Source: Dicyema japonicum | Taxonomy: Eukaryota; Dicyemida; Rhombozoa; Dicyemidae | Length of the DNA stretch: 64,000 nt | Assembly (NCBI GenBank): GCA_011109175.1 | Contig: RDEW01000024.1 | Span: 453,005 to 517,004, forward strand | Reading direction: 5' to 3' | In this document: piece after piece, positions 48,123 to 59,312 of the stretch | How the letters are laid out: the number at the start of each line of letters is the position of its first letter | Numbering within the stretch: position 1 is the stretch's first letter | Notes under the pieces: model-generated | The model's database searches: none | Seen by the model: only the letters and a program-made list of their open reading frames with translations | What the model was told of the DNA's origin: nothing | Position numbers and translations under genes: made by a program

Positions 48123-50804
48123 CCAAAGCATCGTGCATGGAACCTTCACCCGGGATGTACCGCATCGAGATTCCAACCAGCGGCCATCAGGTCTTTTCCC
48201 TGCACTCTTTACACTGCACCATTTGACTTTCTAGAAAATAAAAGACTCAAACGACCAATCTCGGAGAGGCCTGAATACTTGTGACCTTCTGCTTTTTATA
48301 CATAGAAAGCAGTTCCACTGGCAGAAAGTTTAAGAAAGAAAGTAACTGGTTGAGGTGGTTAGATATTCAAGATGTAATCTCTATTTTGAGAGGATGGATG
48401 AACGAAGACATGAAACACGATATTTTTCGGAAGCAGGGAAGCGCCATATGTATCAATGCTCTGGATTTAAATCACATAGTAGTTCTTGTAGAGATCATTG
48501 AGAGGCAAAAAAGAATCATTTAGATATTATCAGCATGTATGGTCGATTACACCGTTTCTTATATATGACTACTATTTCTTAAACTTAACAATCAACTAAT
48601 AACAACACCAGAGACCACGGTTACATAAACAAACTAATCACGTGATCCCAGCACACTCTAGCAAAGACCTCATCTTGGCCCGATGCTCATCCCTGACCCC
48701 ACACAGAACGTATCGGTCGAGTGACTGGACCTTCGGAGTCACGACGGCGTGTTCCATAGTTCATTCGTATCAAAGCTTCAAGAGGCATTGGTGGCTGGAA
48801 CTTTCCAGAAATCCAGCGTTCTGTGATTTTGGCTAGCCTCGGTATTCAAGACATTTGTCCAAGAGATATATTTAGAGTTTCAAAATCGTTCCTCCTTCCT
48901 CTGAAATATCTGTAGCATTGGACTTTTGCTGTTCCTTTTTCAAGCGGATTGGGTGTTCAATTAACTCCCTCTTCTGACTTTTGAGAATACCGTTAACTCT
49001 TTCATCGTACTTCCTTCACTGTCCACAACCATGCAGTAAGGCCTACTAATATTACTTCTTTGCTGAAGAACAACAATGTCAGCACGTGTATTTATGTCTT
49101 ACAGAGTTATGACTTTCTACTGAATGGCATAAATTTGACGAACAGATGAAATGTGAACTAATAATCTACATATAACTTTCAGTCGTTGCTTCTCGTTCAT
49201 CTAACATGTGGACCGACATCTTTTCTGTCGACAGCAAATATTCGTAATTTAAGCGTATTTTCGTCCTTATTTTATTCAATGCTGAGACGGATGTGAGAAA
49301 ACATACAGCGGATACGATTTTGCCCGAACACCAGGAAGGAGCAGATGAGGTCACTGTTGAAACGCATCGGGATCACGTTATAATTAGTTTGGTTATCGTG
49401 GTTTTGGGTTATTAAACAAATGACAAGGTCTCCATTATGGCATGCAGGCATTGGGAGTTACCGCCCATGATCGAGAAGAGCCATCGAGTCATTCTAGGCT
49501 CACCCTTCCACATTCCTTCAAGCTTCAAATTACTTCATTTTATATCCTACATGTGGCTAATTCGATTTGTAGAAGATTTAATCACCACTGTCAGGGATAG
49601 AGAATACCAGGCAGCCATTGGTTTCTAACAGGAAATGCTTGAAACTGACCGAATGGTTTGGTCAAATACATTCGGACAACTATCAATCTGGGAGGTCATG
49701 ATTGATTAGGAACATTCTTTCATTAAAAAGGTAGAAAACCGGGTTTAAACTCAGGAAAAGAGAATGACAATTAAAGGTAGTCTCAAAAAATTTTGGAACC
49801 AACGCTGAATGGCACACTGCCACCCCCATTTTGTCCTGTTAATATTAACCGGCGCAAGTGCGCTGAATCTCCTATTATTCCATAAACAAATTGATCACAA
49901 TCTAACAAGCAGTGTAACCTCCAAGCACTTTGATCCTCGTCATTAATTTATGAAATCATTGAAATACAGCATGCACGTGGCTCTCAGTTAAACGACCGAA
50001 TATTTATAATATACTTTACCAAAAGTCACTTTGATCGTTTATTTTGAACTAAAAAACTCTGACCTCTCGACAAGGAGTAGAAAATGTTTCCTTAGCGTAT
50101 ACAGAATTTACAGTTTATTTCAAGAAGAGCAGTAATGTTAACTAATCCAATAACTTTGAATTAAGATTCAATTCTGCAAAGTTAGTAAAATACTCTCAAT
50201 GATCCTCGAGATTCGACATGGACTATCTTTATTGAGTGATCCTGTCAATAATTTAATATGGGCTGAATCTAGTGGTGATGCATTTACCAGCATGAATTTA
50301 TTTAGAATCGTCGGTACCTCGAGAGTGTTACTGTACTTCTTGAAGAACATCATATGGAGGAGACAAGGAATTATTATATTTAATGTCACGTGGATAATTT
50401 TACAGAAGTATTTGAAATTATTTGAAATATCTATAATATATAACAGCAGCCCATTCAAGAGCCATAATAATTATAGGTCCACATACACTTTATTACAGAC
50501 AATCGTTGAGACGGCTAAGAAATGCTCTTGACTTCTTTTTGTGAAATGTGAGTCAATGAGACGATTCGGTTCAACAGTGAGGTAACACTGACGACTAGGG
50601 TAAGTCGTTTCTAGCACTTAAAAAATATTAGCGCTATAAATTACATATCTTGTTGCTTATACAAAAAATTGCATTTAAAAATATAAAAATTAAAGGATAT
50701 TATTTATTTTGTAATAAAATGGAATGTTTAACATTATTTTTATTAAACATACTATCACTTTTCAATATTAAGGGGAAAAATTACGACACGTGGCGCCATG
50801 TGGT
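48123..50804. other. Unassigned region with short frames; family 3 repeat at 48602-48690
   Basis: Family 3 copy 4 (ACCACGGTTACAT..AACTAATCACGTGATC..) lies at 48602-48690. ORFs at 48281-48523, 49166-49354, 49437-49628 and 50168-50531 carry no motif I can name; the last is open on both strands and is probably chance. Likely decayed element DNA. Confidence 0.35.
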
Positions 50805-51095
50805 GCTACGCGGCTAATTGCTTTAAGTTTATGTTTGTTTATCTGTTTCTTCTTTCTCTTCCTATTAAAGTGGCGTCATGTGATCCACCTTTCCAAGTGA
50901 AGCCCAGTGCCTGGCGGGCACAAAAAAGGATCATTTGCTATTCCCAACTTCACTGGAGGGGTTTCCACAACTGCAAGTATGGACGTCTCTTTCCTTTATG
51001 TTGATTCCGGATGGACTCTGTTTCTGTAGAAGTGGAAACTGGATACACTTAATTAGTTGTTTACTTTAACTTTTTTCTCGGTGTATCCGGGGTTA
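50805..51095 (-). repeat. Dispersed repeat family 2, longest copy
   Basis: Reverse complement of the family 2 unit at 40354, extending further at its head (AAAAAAGTTAAAGTAAACAA, AAGTGTATCCAGTTTCCACT), which is shared with 62775 onward. Its tail ends in ..GGCGCCACGTGTCG. Confidence 0.85.
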
Positions 51096-51118
51096 ATAAA
51101 TAAATATTAAGTATTTTA

Positions 51119-51855
51119 ATGAAATCGTTTTTAAAGTCCAGGCCGTCACGGGAACGCGCTGTCGTCTTGTGCAATCAACTTTTAAAACCGACGGTAGACT
51201 ATTCTGAGGATACTTCAGCAATTGCTCAACGTACTCCCACACAAATTTCCGAAATGGTTCTTATCAGTAAATCCCGACAAAACGGAGTTTTACAACGCTT
51301 TCACGTAATGATCGGAGATCGGACGAGAGGCAAACATATGGTTGGATCACTTCTAGGAAACTCTGAAAATGTTACTCGTGGGAAGATCCTTGTTATGAGT
51401 GCAATACAAAAATTTCGTTAATATGGACCACAAGAAAAGGATAGGATTAAGCACCAGGCTTATAACATACAAAGCTTTTGTCATCCCTGTACTACCTACA
51501 ACTCTAAGATTTGGGGAATTTCTAAACGGGAAATGGACCGTCTTGACTCTTTCCACAGAGCTCACCTTAAATCAAGATCAACTGGCTTATTAAGATCTCT
51601 AATGCAAATCCAGCGCGCTGTCAGATGATATTTTCAAAACAAGATTGCCACGTGTTACGTCTAATAACCAGGTCTCCGCAAACTATTTTACTCACACAGA
51701 ACTGAATTCAGTGGAAGACCAAGAACGACACTTCCTATTATCTGGAATGAAGACTTATCGGTTAATATGAGACTAACTTCGTCGGACGACCTGGAGGACC
51801 TGAGAGCACTAACGCGCAACAGAAGAAAATGGTCGAAGCTGACGAGAGGATGATT
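51119..51855 (+). mobile_element. LINE family X C-terminal part
   Basis: KHMVGSLLGNSENVTRGKIL (about 51333-51392) matches the GSLLGD segment of the RT at 20.8 kb; after a stop comes RLITYKAFVIPVL (about 51456-51495), WGISKREMDRLDSFHRAHL (frame-shifted, about 51510-51567), and GRPRTTLPIIWNEDLSVN with TRNRRKWSKLTRG ending at a TGA near 51850. This is the normal order for the LINE thumb and C-terminal domain and marks the true 3' coding end of the family. Confidence 0.75.
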
Positions 51856-52900
51856 CGGAATACGACACAAGGGAGACTTAATAAACTATATGTTTTCTCG
51901 GGAGTGCTTTTTGGTTCAAGTGGTGACGTCCCACTATTTTCACTTATATCTGATTTACGCTCGGATGTATCCAATGTAATTACTATCCTTACCTTCAATG
52001 CCAGAGATCTTAACGACCCGCCGAAGAAGCCCTTTTGTCCGGATTTAGGGAATCTCATAGCTCTAAGAGAGGGGAATTGACTCATCCACATAAGGGAATT
52101 TTGGTCTCTCCTAGGACTGAAATGGCCAAAGCAAATAAAGACTGAAGTCTCATACAAAAGATGCCTCACTGGACCCATCAACATGTCAGTCATGGAGTCA
52201 CACTGGAATCTGCCACATCGAATGGCTCTTGCCGAAATATTTAACGACGATCTGAAGTTCGTTAAGAAATCAGCTCTTCAGTTTCAATTCCTCTCAGAAG
52301 AATCCACGAAGAACCATAGCCGAGGTTTCCTGCGTTTCTGCAAAAAATCAAAAACCCATTGCATACTCAGGGAAACGCTGGTTAGTTCTAAAAAGGACAC
52401 ATAGATAGAGTTTTGCGCATTTGCGGAGGCTACATCAGTCTACAATTGGGAACCACAAGAGAACATAAAAGAGAGTCAGGAGATTACTAAAAATAGAGAT
52501 CAGTTATTAGAGGGCGATCCTAAATTTTACGATCACTGCCGACGCACATTTATGGAACAATTGATAATTGCAAATTGAACAAAGCTCGAGACCCCGAACC
52601 AAAAAGATTCCTTATATCAAGATTGACAAAAACTTATTGGAGTGTTTAAACTGTGTCATTAGCCAATGGGTTAAAAGAACTCTATAATTTCTATGGATCA
52701 AATTTCTACTCTTATTTATGCTGGTCAAGCTACATGTCAGATTATTTCAGTGAAAAAATGAGCCATCAAAATAAAATGAGAATATAAGTAGAAAAATCGA
52801 AAAGTGGAAATCCTTTTTTTTGCTAATTAAAAAAAATTTTATAAAGACTTTGTCATCAGAGGAAAAACCTATGGCCTACCACGCATTATCCTTAGTAAGA
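51856..52900. other. Unassigned; possible EN-like frame at about 51960-52080
   Basis: ITILTFNARDLNDPPKKPF in the frame 51829-52080 vaguely recalls a LINE endonuclease start. The long minus frame 51762-52193 is its shadow. The remainder (52183-52404 frame included) is not recognised. Confidence 0.3.
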
Positions 52901-52919
52901 TACTAAAAATCAAGGTGAA

Positions 52920-53690
52920 AGAGGGAGGATTATTTCGTACATTGAAGATAAAATTAAAATTCTCGAAAAGAAATTGTGTGTATCTGAGTCCCGCGAAAAA
53001 TTCCGCCTTGATAATCTAAACTTCGAATTAAATCTAAGATCATTTTACAGAAACCTAATCCCTACGGCAAATAATGTTACTGCGTCTATTGATAATGAAA
53101 AATGTGCAGACTTTTGGAAAGACGTTTGAAAAAAAAATGTATGTTTAGAGAGGGTCAATTTTGAAAAAAGAATAACCGGCGTCGAGAATGTATTTGTTGG
53201 ATTTAATAGAAATGAGTTTAATAAAACAATTAAATATCTGCCTAACTGGAAAGCCCCAGGCTGCGATGGAGTTTTCAACTTTTTTGTTAAGAAGTTCACG
53301 TCTTTGCATGACTCAATATTTAATGTGATGAGTAGAGTTGTGGAAGGAAAATGTGTGCCTGGAAAGTGGTTTTTCAGTGGACTCACTTATTTGATCCCAA
53401 AATGCACTGCCCCTGAGTCTCCAAAAGATTTCCGCCCGATTACATGCATCTTTATATAAACTCATGATGAAATGCATTAATATGACGGAAGCATTTGATC
53501 TACTTACTGAAAATCAAATCGGCACTAGGAGGAGATGCCAAGGTGCTAAGGAACAGGCTCTGGTGAATTAGTCATTTAACAGAGTCAACAGATTTGGACT
53601 TTATGCAGCATGGATTGACGTTAAAAAGGCTTTCGACTCAGTAACCATGATTTTCTCTTTGATGTCAATTGTGGATTGTTAACGTAATTA
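52920..53690 (+). mobile_element. R4/Dong-like element, 5' half of RT
   Basis: Blocks in order over two frames: YLPNWKAPGCDGVFNFFVKK (about 53236-53295), WFFSGLTYLIPKCTAPE.. PKDFRPITC (about 53363-53445), then MTEAFDLLTENQIGTRRRCQ (about 53482-53541), GAKEQALVN and YAAWIDVKKAFDSV (about 53603-53645). 'GTRR.CQGAKEQALIN' and 'WIDVKKAFDSV' are hallmarks of Dong/R4 RTs. Truncated before the FIDD box. Confidence 0.78.
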
Positions 53691-53699
53691 AAATACGTT

Positions 53700-53995
53700 T
53701 TCCGTCTCCACTGTCCGGGTCAACTGGTTCAGGTATAAAGGGATATTTAGCAGATTCCAAATGGTTCAGGTATTAAGAGATATCCAGCAGATTTCAGGAC
53801 TCGGTTAACAATTCCGTTAATTGCCTTATGTCTTGGAATCGTCCTGCACTTCTTCTGCAAGAAATGGAATGATGCCCATAACAGTCGAGCATACATATTC
53901 AGGTTATCAATAAAAAGAAGGTAATTTGTACTGAAACAAACATCCTCACAATGAACTGATATTTGCTCAAACCGTTCATTTAAGCAATGACTCAA
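53700..53995 (-). mobile_element. Mosaic of R4/Dong-like and REL-element pieces
   Basis: One minus-strand open frame (53747-54007) joins CFSTNYLLFIDNLNMYARL (R4/Dong FIDD region) to KKCRTIPRHKAINGIVNRVL (REL element region following its Cys/His cluster, compare 8108-8165). Two unrelated retroelements are thus fused in frame. Confidence 0.65.
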
Positions 53996-54345
53996 CGGCT
54001 TTGGCATCGATCGATATACAGAAGGCTATCGACTCTGGGGACACTTAACGAAGAAGATCTTAAATTCAAATTTACATCCGAACATCATGCTATGGGTGAA
54101 AAGTTTTTTTTAACTGGTGGAGGAAGAAGAGTCCGGATCAATAAGACTTTTTCAAAATTAAGGATACTCCCACACGGGGTCACAAAAGGTTCCCCTTTAT
54201 CTCCGTTCCTATTTAACTTATTTCTACACGACTTGCCTACTACCATAGATCAGGACACTATGTTTTACCTTACGCAGACTTTAATTATCTACACAAGGGA
54301 TCTCTTATCGGTTGAGCTGGTGACGTGGCTCTGTTACACATGTTT
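53985..54345 (+). mobile_element. Jockey-like RT fragment
   Basis: ALASIDIQKAIDSGD (about 53998-54045) and RILPHGVTKGSPLSPFLFNL then FLHDLPTT (about 54160-54250) match the 'SIDL.KAFD' and 'LPNGVPQGSVLSPLLFNLYI.D' blocks. The YADD box is lost. Confidence 0.72.
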
Positions 54346-54369
54346 AAAAAAAACTTATTATACAATCGA

Positions 54370-54910
54370 GAACTCAGGCTAATGACGTTTAACGTACGTG
54401 GAATCTCGAAAGATTGGACAAGGAAAGTACTTTGTGAAGATTTTGAGAAATACAAAATATTCATTGGCTGCCTACAAAAGACAAAAATCGAAAATGGACC
54501 CCGGTTAGCTCGAGGAATTCTACTCAGAACTATCGAGCACATACTCTAATAATGCTTCCTCGTCCTTGTCTTTGTTGCGGGAGATATGAATACAAAGGCC
54601 GAACGAATGGGACCCGAAGAATCCTCTATTAAAAGACACGGGCGCGGAAGGAGAAATGCATCTGGAGCCTCTCTAATGAACTTCTGCGAGGCAAATAGCC
54701 TTTCCTGTGCAACACGGCCTACGCACTCAGCTTGACACAAGACGACATGGCACAGACAAAGAAAAAACTCTCTCGAGGAGACGTGAATATATAATCAAAT
54801 CGACTACATTATCTGCCGAAAGTCTGATAAACACCTGATAAATGATGCACGTCTTCCTACCAGGGAACAACAACGACAGCGACATAGGATCGTTATTGCA
54901 NAAATCCCAA
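54370..54910 (+). mobile_element. LINE endonuclease domain, decayed
   Basis: LMTFNVRGISKDW (about 54380-54420), FIGCLQKTKIENG (about 54460-54500), then in another frame GDMNTKAERMGPEE (about 54580-54625), RGRRNASGASLMNFCEANSL (about 54647-54705) and NQIDYIICRKSDKHLI (about 54798-54845): the order and residues of APE-type LINE nucleases (NVRG, Q-E/K, GDFN, NQIDYI). Single N at 54901. Broken by frameshifts and stops. Confidence 0.72.
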
Positions 54911-55343
54911 AAAATATGGGTCAAGGACTTTCTATAGTGTTTCCCTCCTAGAGAGGAGATCTCCTTCGACCTCAGCTTTCCGGACAATGCACTTTGGATC
55001 AGTCAGTTTACGGATCCGGTTAATTATAGATTTACTCTGTATAGTCGATTTCATTAGGATTTCAGGCGAATCGTAGATGCAATTGCCTGTATTGAATAAC
55101 CCTTTAATTTTTTTGATTTTGAGGCCAAACCTCTCGGTTTAAAAAAATATTATTTTATTTAAAAAAATAAATAAGTTAATTAAATAATCTAAAAAAATTA
55201 ATTCGAGTGTCACTTTGCGATTAAAAATGCGATTCCATTCTACCAACCGATGGGAAAATATTTTACTGTACAACAAAAAAACTTAACAGATAAAATCTTT
55301 TGTATGCATAAATTGATTTATTAAATTGTCTGATTAATTGTAG
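54911..55343. other. Unassigned AT-rich spacer
   Basis: No gene recognised. Confidence 0.3.
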
Positions 55344-55912
55344 GAAGTCAAAGGACACAACATAGATTGTCACAGTCCGTTGAAGGAAACGCCGTTGGAG
55401 GAATGTCTAGCTTATTTCCAAAAAATAATTACACAAAATAAATAGAGGATATTTATTAGATTTGTTATAAAAAAAAACTAAAAAATATTCTTTTTTTAAA
55501 TAATTAACAACACGAGATAAATCATTTTTGTGGGTTTCTATAAACTGATAACACAAGAACTGAACGAAATTAAGATACTTCAGTCGCAAGATGTAGTGCC
55601 GTGCGATATTAGGCCTAAACAAAGAATGAAAATCAGATTTTTGGTAAAAATGTTAACATTTCAGGATGAAAACTGTTATTTCATTGCAGATAATGTAAAA
55701 CTCCGATTTTTTACAATTCAAAAGAAAGAACTGAAAATGATCGAGGTAGTATTTTCATGATAGTAGTATGAACATCAATTGATCCATTTCGGACGCGATC
55801 GACTATACAGTCTCCTAGAAGTAAAATCTACAAAATTCCGAGACTTGATGTCGGTAAAGATCGATGAAGAAATTATAAAAATGAGAGACTATCTACTCCC
55901 GAGGTAAGATGA
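55344..55912 (+). CDS. Unidentified small multi-exon gene candidate
   Basis: A clean exon-like frame (about 55521-55756, containing QSQDVVPCDIRPKQRMKIRF and ENCYFIADNVKLRFFTIQKK) continues, after removal of a 21-nt GT...AG intron (about 55746-55766), into YEHQLIHFGRDRLYSLLEVK and ends near 55912. An upstream frame (about 55344-55434, GHNIDCHSPLKETPLEECLA) may be a separate exon or gene. The alternation of short beta-like strands could suit a small OB-type fold, but no family is recognised and no start codon is fixed. Confidence 0.4.
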
Positions 55913-56023
55913 AGATGCAAATCCAAAAAGTTTATCAAATTTTGGTTAAAAATATTTGATCATCTAAGCAATTCTCGAAGTATGCATAATAAAAAGCATA
56001 CACTCAAAAAATATAAGTATCAA

Positions 56024-56225
56024 ACACTCCGCGGCCGAAGACCTCATAGGGGGGATTGCTGCCATCTTTAAGTCTGAATTTTGGTTAGGATTTGCCCTAT
56101 ATTTTTAATAAAAGTCAGTATCAACCTCTCCGAGGCCGAAGGCCGCATAGGAGAAACCCTGAATTTTGATTTGGGTTTGTTTTTAGGAATTGTTTTAAAA
56201 CCATTTTTGATATGATCATGATCAA
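56024..56225. repeat. Diverged ~100-bp tandem duplication
   Basis: CTCCG(C/A)GGCCGAAG(A/G)CC(T/G)CATAGG occurs at about 56028 and 56130, each followed by a TGAATTTTG(G/A)TT segment. The motif GGCCGAAGGCC in the second unit is near-palindromic. Confidence 0.6.
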
Positions 56226-56499
56226 AAAACAAAATTCCTACAACGGACGGTGACAGAATGACCAACTAATTTTTAAATGCAATGTAGAGCATTAAAATCG
56301 TAAACTTCCAATGTTCACGAAATACATTAAGTTCACTTGTTATAAAGATTTAATGTTAGCTGACGATACTCACTCTCTGGATGCATGAACCTTGTGGAAA
56401 ATATCACTACAGTGAACAACGACTTTTGCCTCAGTACTATTTTCTAGTTAATTCAATAATTACCGCGTAAATCACCACGACAATTGGGTCACTAAAAAT
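56226..56499. other. Unassigned spacer
   Basis: Nothing recognised. Confidence 0.3.
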
Positions 56500-56720
56500 G
56501 ACAGATTTTACGAAGCCAGAAAACATCTGGTGGAACTAGCGCCTGATTTGATCTGCGAAGATCTATCCTTGGCCCCCAAGCAGATGAGTTGGTTCGTAAA
56601 ATCGGCTCCATGATTCAAGCTGTAACCAAGGATCCGCGAGAGACTGGTTGGTTCCGAGAACGTATCTCGTTGGCTATTGTTGGGGGAAATAGCATGGCCA
56701 TTCAAATGCCTTAATTTAAT
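56500..56720 (+). mobile_element. REL-element C-terminal fragment
   Basis: ARKHLVELAPDLICEDLSLA..QMSWFVKSAPWF then a REL-like tail with 'ETGWFRERISLAIVGGNSMAIQMP' (about 56640-56712, another frame), matching the terminal 'LISVAIVRGNATSIMS' helix of the family. Confidence 0.6.
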
Positions 56721-57193
56721 TTTTATTCATTTGATAATAAAAATAAAATTAAATGAAGGATAAAACGGAGAAATAGCACGTGAATAACTATTTTTCTAGA
56801 AAAAAGAGTTATCGATTTACATTGCTGAATTTAACTTAAAATAAAAGACCAATCAAACGTTTTCAATGGCCGAATTGATTTTTTAAATCTCATTTTTGGT
56901 ATTTCTTCCTCCGTTGATAGACCACTCTGAACCTGTCTCCTTAGCCTTTGAAATGAAAAATCTGCTCGTTTACCGATCAGCCGTTATAACTGTCTAAGAA
57001 CCTTATGGTTACAGAATATTGACTCAAGACTTATGAAAACTATCAAAATCAGGTTTCCCCACCTTATGAGAACTTTCAAAATTAGAACATGCGTAAACAA
57101 TTGATTATAAACCCATTCCCATTAAATTTGTTAGTCAATCAAGGAAGCGAAATTAAAGAGGTTAGCTGTAAATTTCGTCCTTTAAATTAGTGA
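56721..57193. other. Unassigned spacer
   Basis: AT-rich; nothing recognised. Confidence 0.3.
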
Positions 57194-57403
57194 TTAAAAT
57201 ACATGAATGCGTTTACGATATTCATTGTATTGTAGTCCTCCGAGTAGTATTATACCTAAGATCCCCAAAATAGTAACGGTGATAATAATTATGGTAGAGT
57301 TCGGTAAAGAGCCTCCATGCCCATGAAAATAATTATAAAAATGTCTTGCTGTAATTTGAGAAAAGGTGTCTGTGAAGAATATTATTGAGAGAAATGATGA
57401 AAA
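57194..57403 (-). CDS. Candidate last exon of a single-pass membrane protein
   Basis: A minus-strand frame ending at TAA 57194-57196 reads ..FHGHGGSLPNSTIIIITVTI then LGILGIILLGG and a basic tail QYNEYRKRIHVF: a 20-residue membrane anchor preceded by an N-glycosylation-type NST and followed by a short cytoplasmic tail. No upstream exons could be assigned. Confidence 0.33.
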   Translation of the reverse strand, partial: FSSFLSIIFFTDTFSQITARHFYNYFHGHGGSLPNSTIIIITVTILGILGIILLGGLQYNEYRKRIHVF

Positions 57404-58024
57404 TAACTAAAATGCTAAATTTAAAATACAAACGACAATTCTCATGAAATTGGGTTAAAATGTCACTTTTATTCAAATTTTTAGTGACATTTTTTATTGG
57501 ATAAAATTAAGTGTGATTATTTAAACAATATTTATTTTTATATATTTATTTCATTAATAGAACAATTAAAAAAACATTTTTTCTTAAAAAAAGAACAGTG
57601 ATTACATGGCTGAATTTCTAGTTTCCTAAATCAGAAGATATGAGAATATCTCTCCATTCCTTTGTCTTACGTTGTCTGACTATCCGTTCTTCGAACACCA
57701 GATTTCCGATTGTTTCATAAGTCAATCACTTCCATGCCCATGTGAATGGAAACAAAGGCTAAGTAGACGTTTTGTGAAATAATTATATGTCCCCAATCTT
57801 GACTCACTCCTCCTGTTTTAGACGATGACCTCCAACGTCTTGGGATGCTTTTGATACCTTTTTGATGGCAAGTAAATCGATTATTTTTTAGTAAACTTGT
57901 GTTAGACGATTGACAATAGAAATGAAATAAAATACGTGAAAAATTTATCTGTGACTAAACAAATAATTAGTAATAAAAATTAATGCCTTGACTATAAATA
58001 CGAAAAAGAAAATATTTTCGAAAT
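57404..58024. other. Unassigned spacer upstream of the kinase-like gene
   Basis: Strongly AT-rich around 57470-57600; no motif named. Presumed promoter region of the next gene. Confidence 0.3.
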
Positions 58025-59163
58025 ATGGAGAATAGTATTATTGAAACTTTGAAAAACTTATTGAACGAAGAAAATTTGCAAATTGAGATGTATACAATAT
58101 AATATATTCTAATAGATTCATCCCAACTGATTATACAATAGTAAAAGAAATTGGAAATGGATCATTTGGAAAAGTCACATTATATTAATAAATAGGTTGA
58201 TTTGTGCAAAGACAAAAACCTAAACAAATGCGCAGTGAGACTTCATAGTCTTACGGCTTCAGTCGACTTGCAAAGAATAATAAATGAAGTGAAAGTATTT
58301 GATTTAGTCACAAAAACAAATAATATTTTTTGTCCACCTAAAGTCATATTATTTTGATAATGTTGGGATTCTATTAATTGTTAGTCTAATCTCTTCCTTC
58401 CAATGGAGTACATGCAGATGGGTGATTTAGAACGTTTAATGCAAAAGCAACGTTTCTCTTATAGACAAATAAAGTTTTACTCAGCTGTGTAGCTCTTGGA
58501 GTAGAGTTCTTGCATGCTAACAAGATCATCCATAGTTTTTACTTTTGTAAATTTTAGCGATCTTAAGTTACAGAATCTAATGTTGGGAACTGACGGTTAT
58601 GTGAAAATAACTAATTTTCATTTGAGTAAAATTAACGACAGTCGTAAATCATTTTGTCATTCAAACTATGGATCACCTCACTATTTTTCTCCCGAAATAC
58701 TGAGATACAATAAAATTTCCTATAGTGCTGATTGGTGTCCCTTGGGTATAATAATTTATTACATGTACTTTGGAAAAGTATAGTTTACTTTATTAATTTT
58801 AGCTTCCGTATTTTAAAACGAATACTCGCGAACTTTACTGGGATATTCTACATCACAATCCTCGCTTCCCTATGATGTCGAATGTGAAATGTAGGAATTT
58901 AATATCAAAGGTTTTGAATTTGTTGAATCTCAGTTATTAATTAAATCTCCTCACGATAGACTAGGATTTTTAAATGATGATGATGTACTTAAACATCCTT
59001 TTTTCAAAGTAGAATTCATAAAATAATATTCAGAGTTTTAATTTTAAGTCGATTCGTGACAAAAAGTTTAATCCCGATGAATACATTCAAGTATTCTAAT
59101 TGTTTGTAATTTTAGGGGAAGAAATTTTCGCGCAAACTACGATCGATGTACTGCTGTTTATGA
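58025..59163 (+). CDS. AGC-type protein kinase-like gene, catalytically altered (pseudokinase)
   Basis: Kinase subdomains are present in order: Gly loop IGNGSFGKV; CAVRLHSL where the catalytic Lys is Arg; NLFLPMEYMQMGDLERLM; FLHANKII then HSDLKLQN (HRD Arg is Ser, Asp and Asn kept); VKITNFHLSKI where DFG reads NFH; YGSPHYFSPEIL; SADWCPLGIIIYYM; RLGFLNDDDVLKHPFFK and an AGC-like tail RDKKFNPDEYIQ. ATG 58025; TGA 59161-59163. Introns include 58090-58115, 58174-58195, 58351-58384 region (23 nt, ending 58384), a 23-nt one in the HSD codon (about 58533-58555), 58777-58801, 58911-58933, 59009-59033 and 59091-59115. Three one-base frame slips fall in a T run (58326-58331) and GG pairs (58485-58492; about 58532). 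Exon structure is tidy, so a pseudokinase with assembly errors is preferred to a dead gene. Confidence 0.75.
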
Positions 59164-59312
59164 TTAACTAATTATTATAATTTATAATTAATTTGTAGTT
59201 CTTTTATTTAGTTTTAATTATGAATTTAATTTTTTTCATATTGATTAATTGAAAGAAAAACTATGGATTGACTGTTTCATTAGTTACTTTCGATATCATT
59301 GATTCAAGTAAT

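Noticed and set aside
50168-50531. Frames of about 100 codons open on both strands
   Set aside because: Mutual shadows in AT-rich DNA; neither has a motif, splice partner or codon signal.
51762-52193. 143-codon minus-strand frame
   Set aside because: Antisense shadow of the LINE family X C-terminal end and the following plus-strand frame; no motif.
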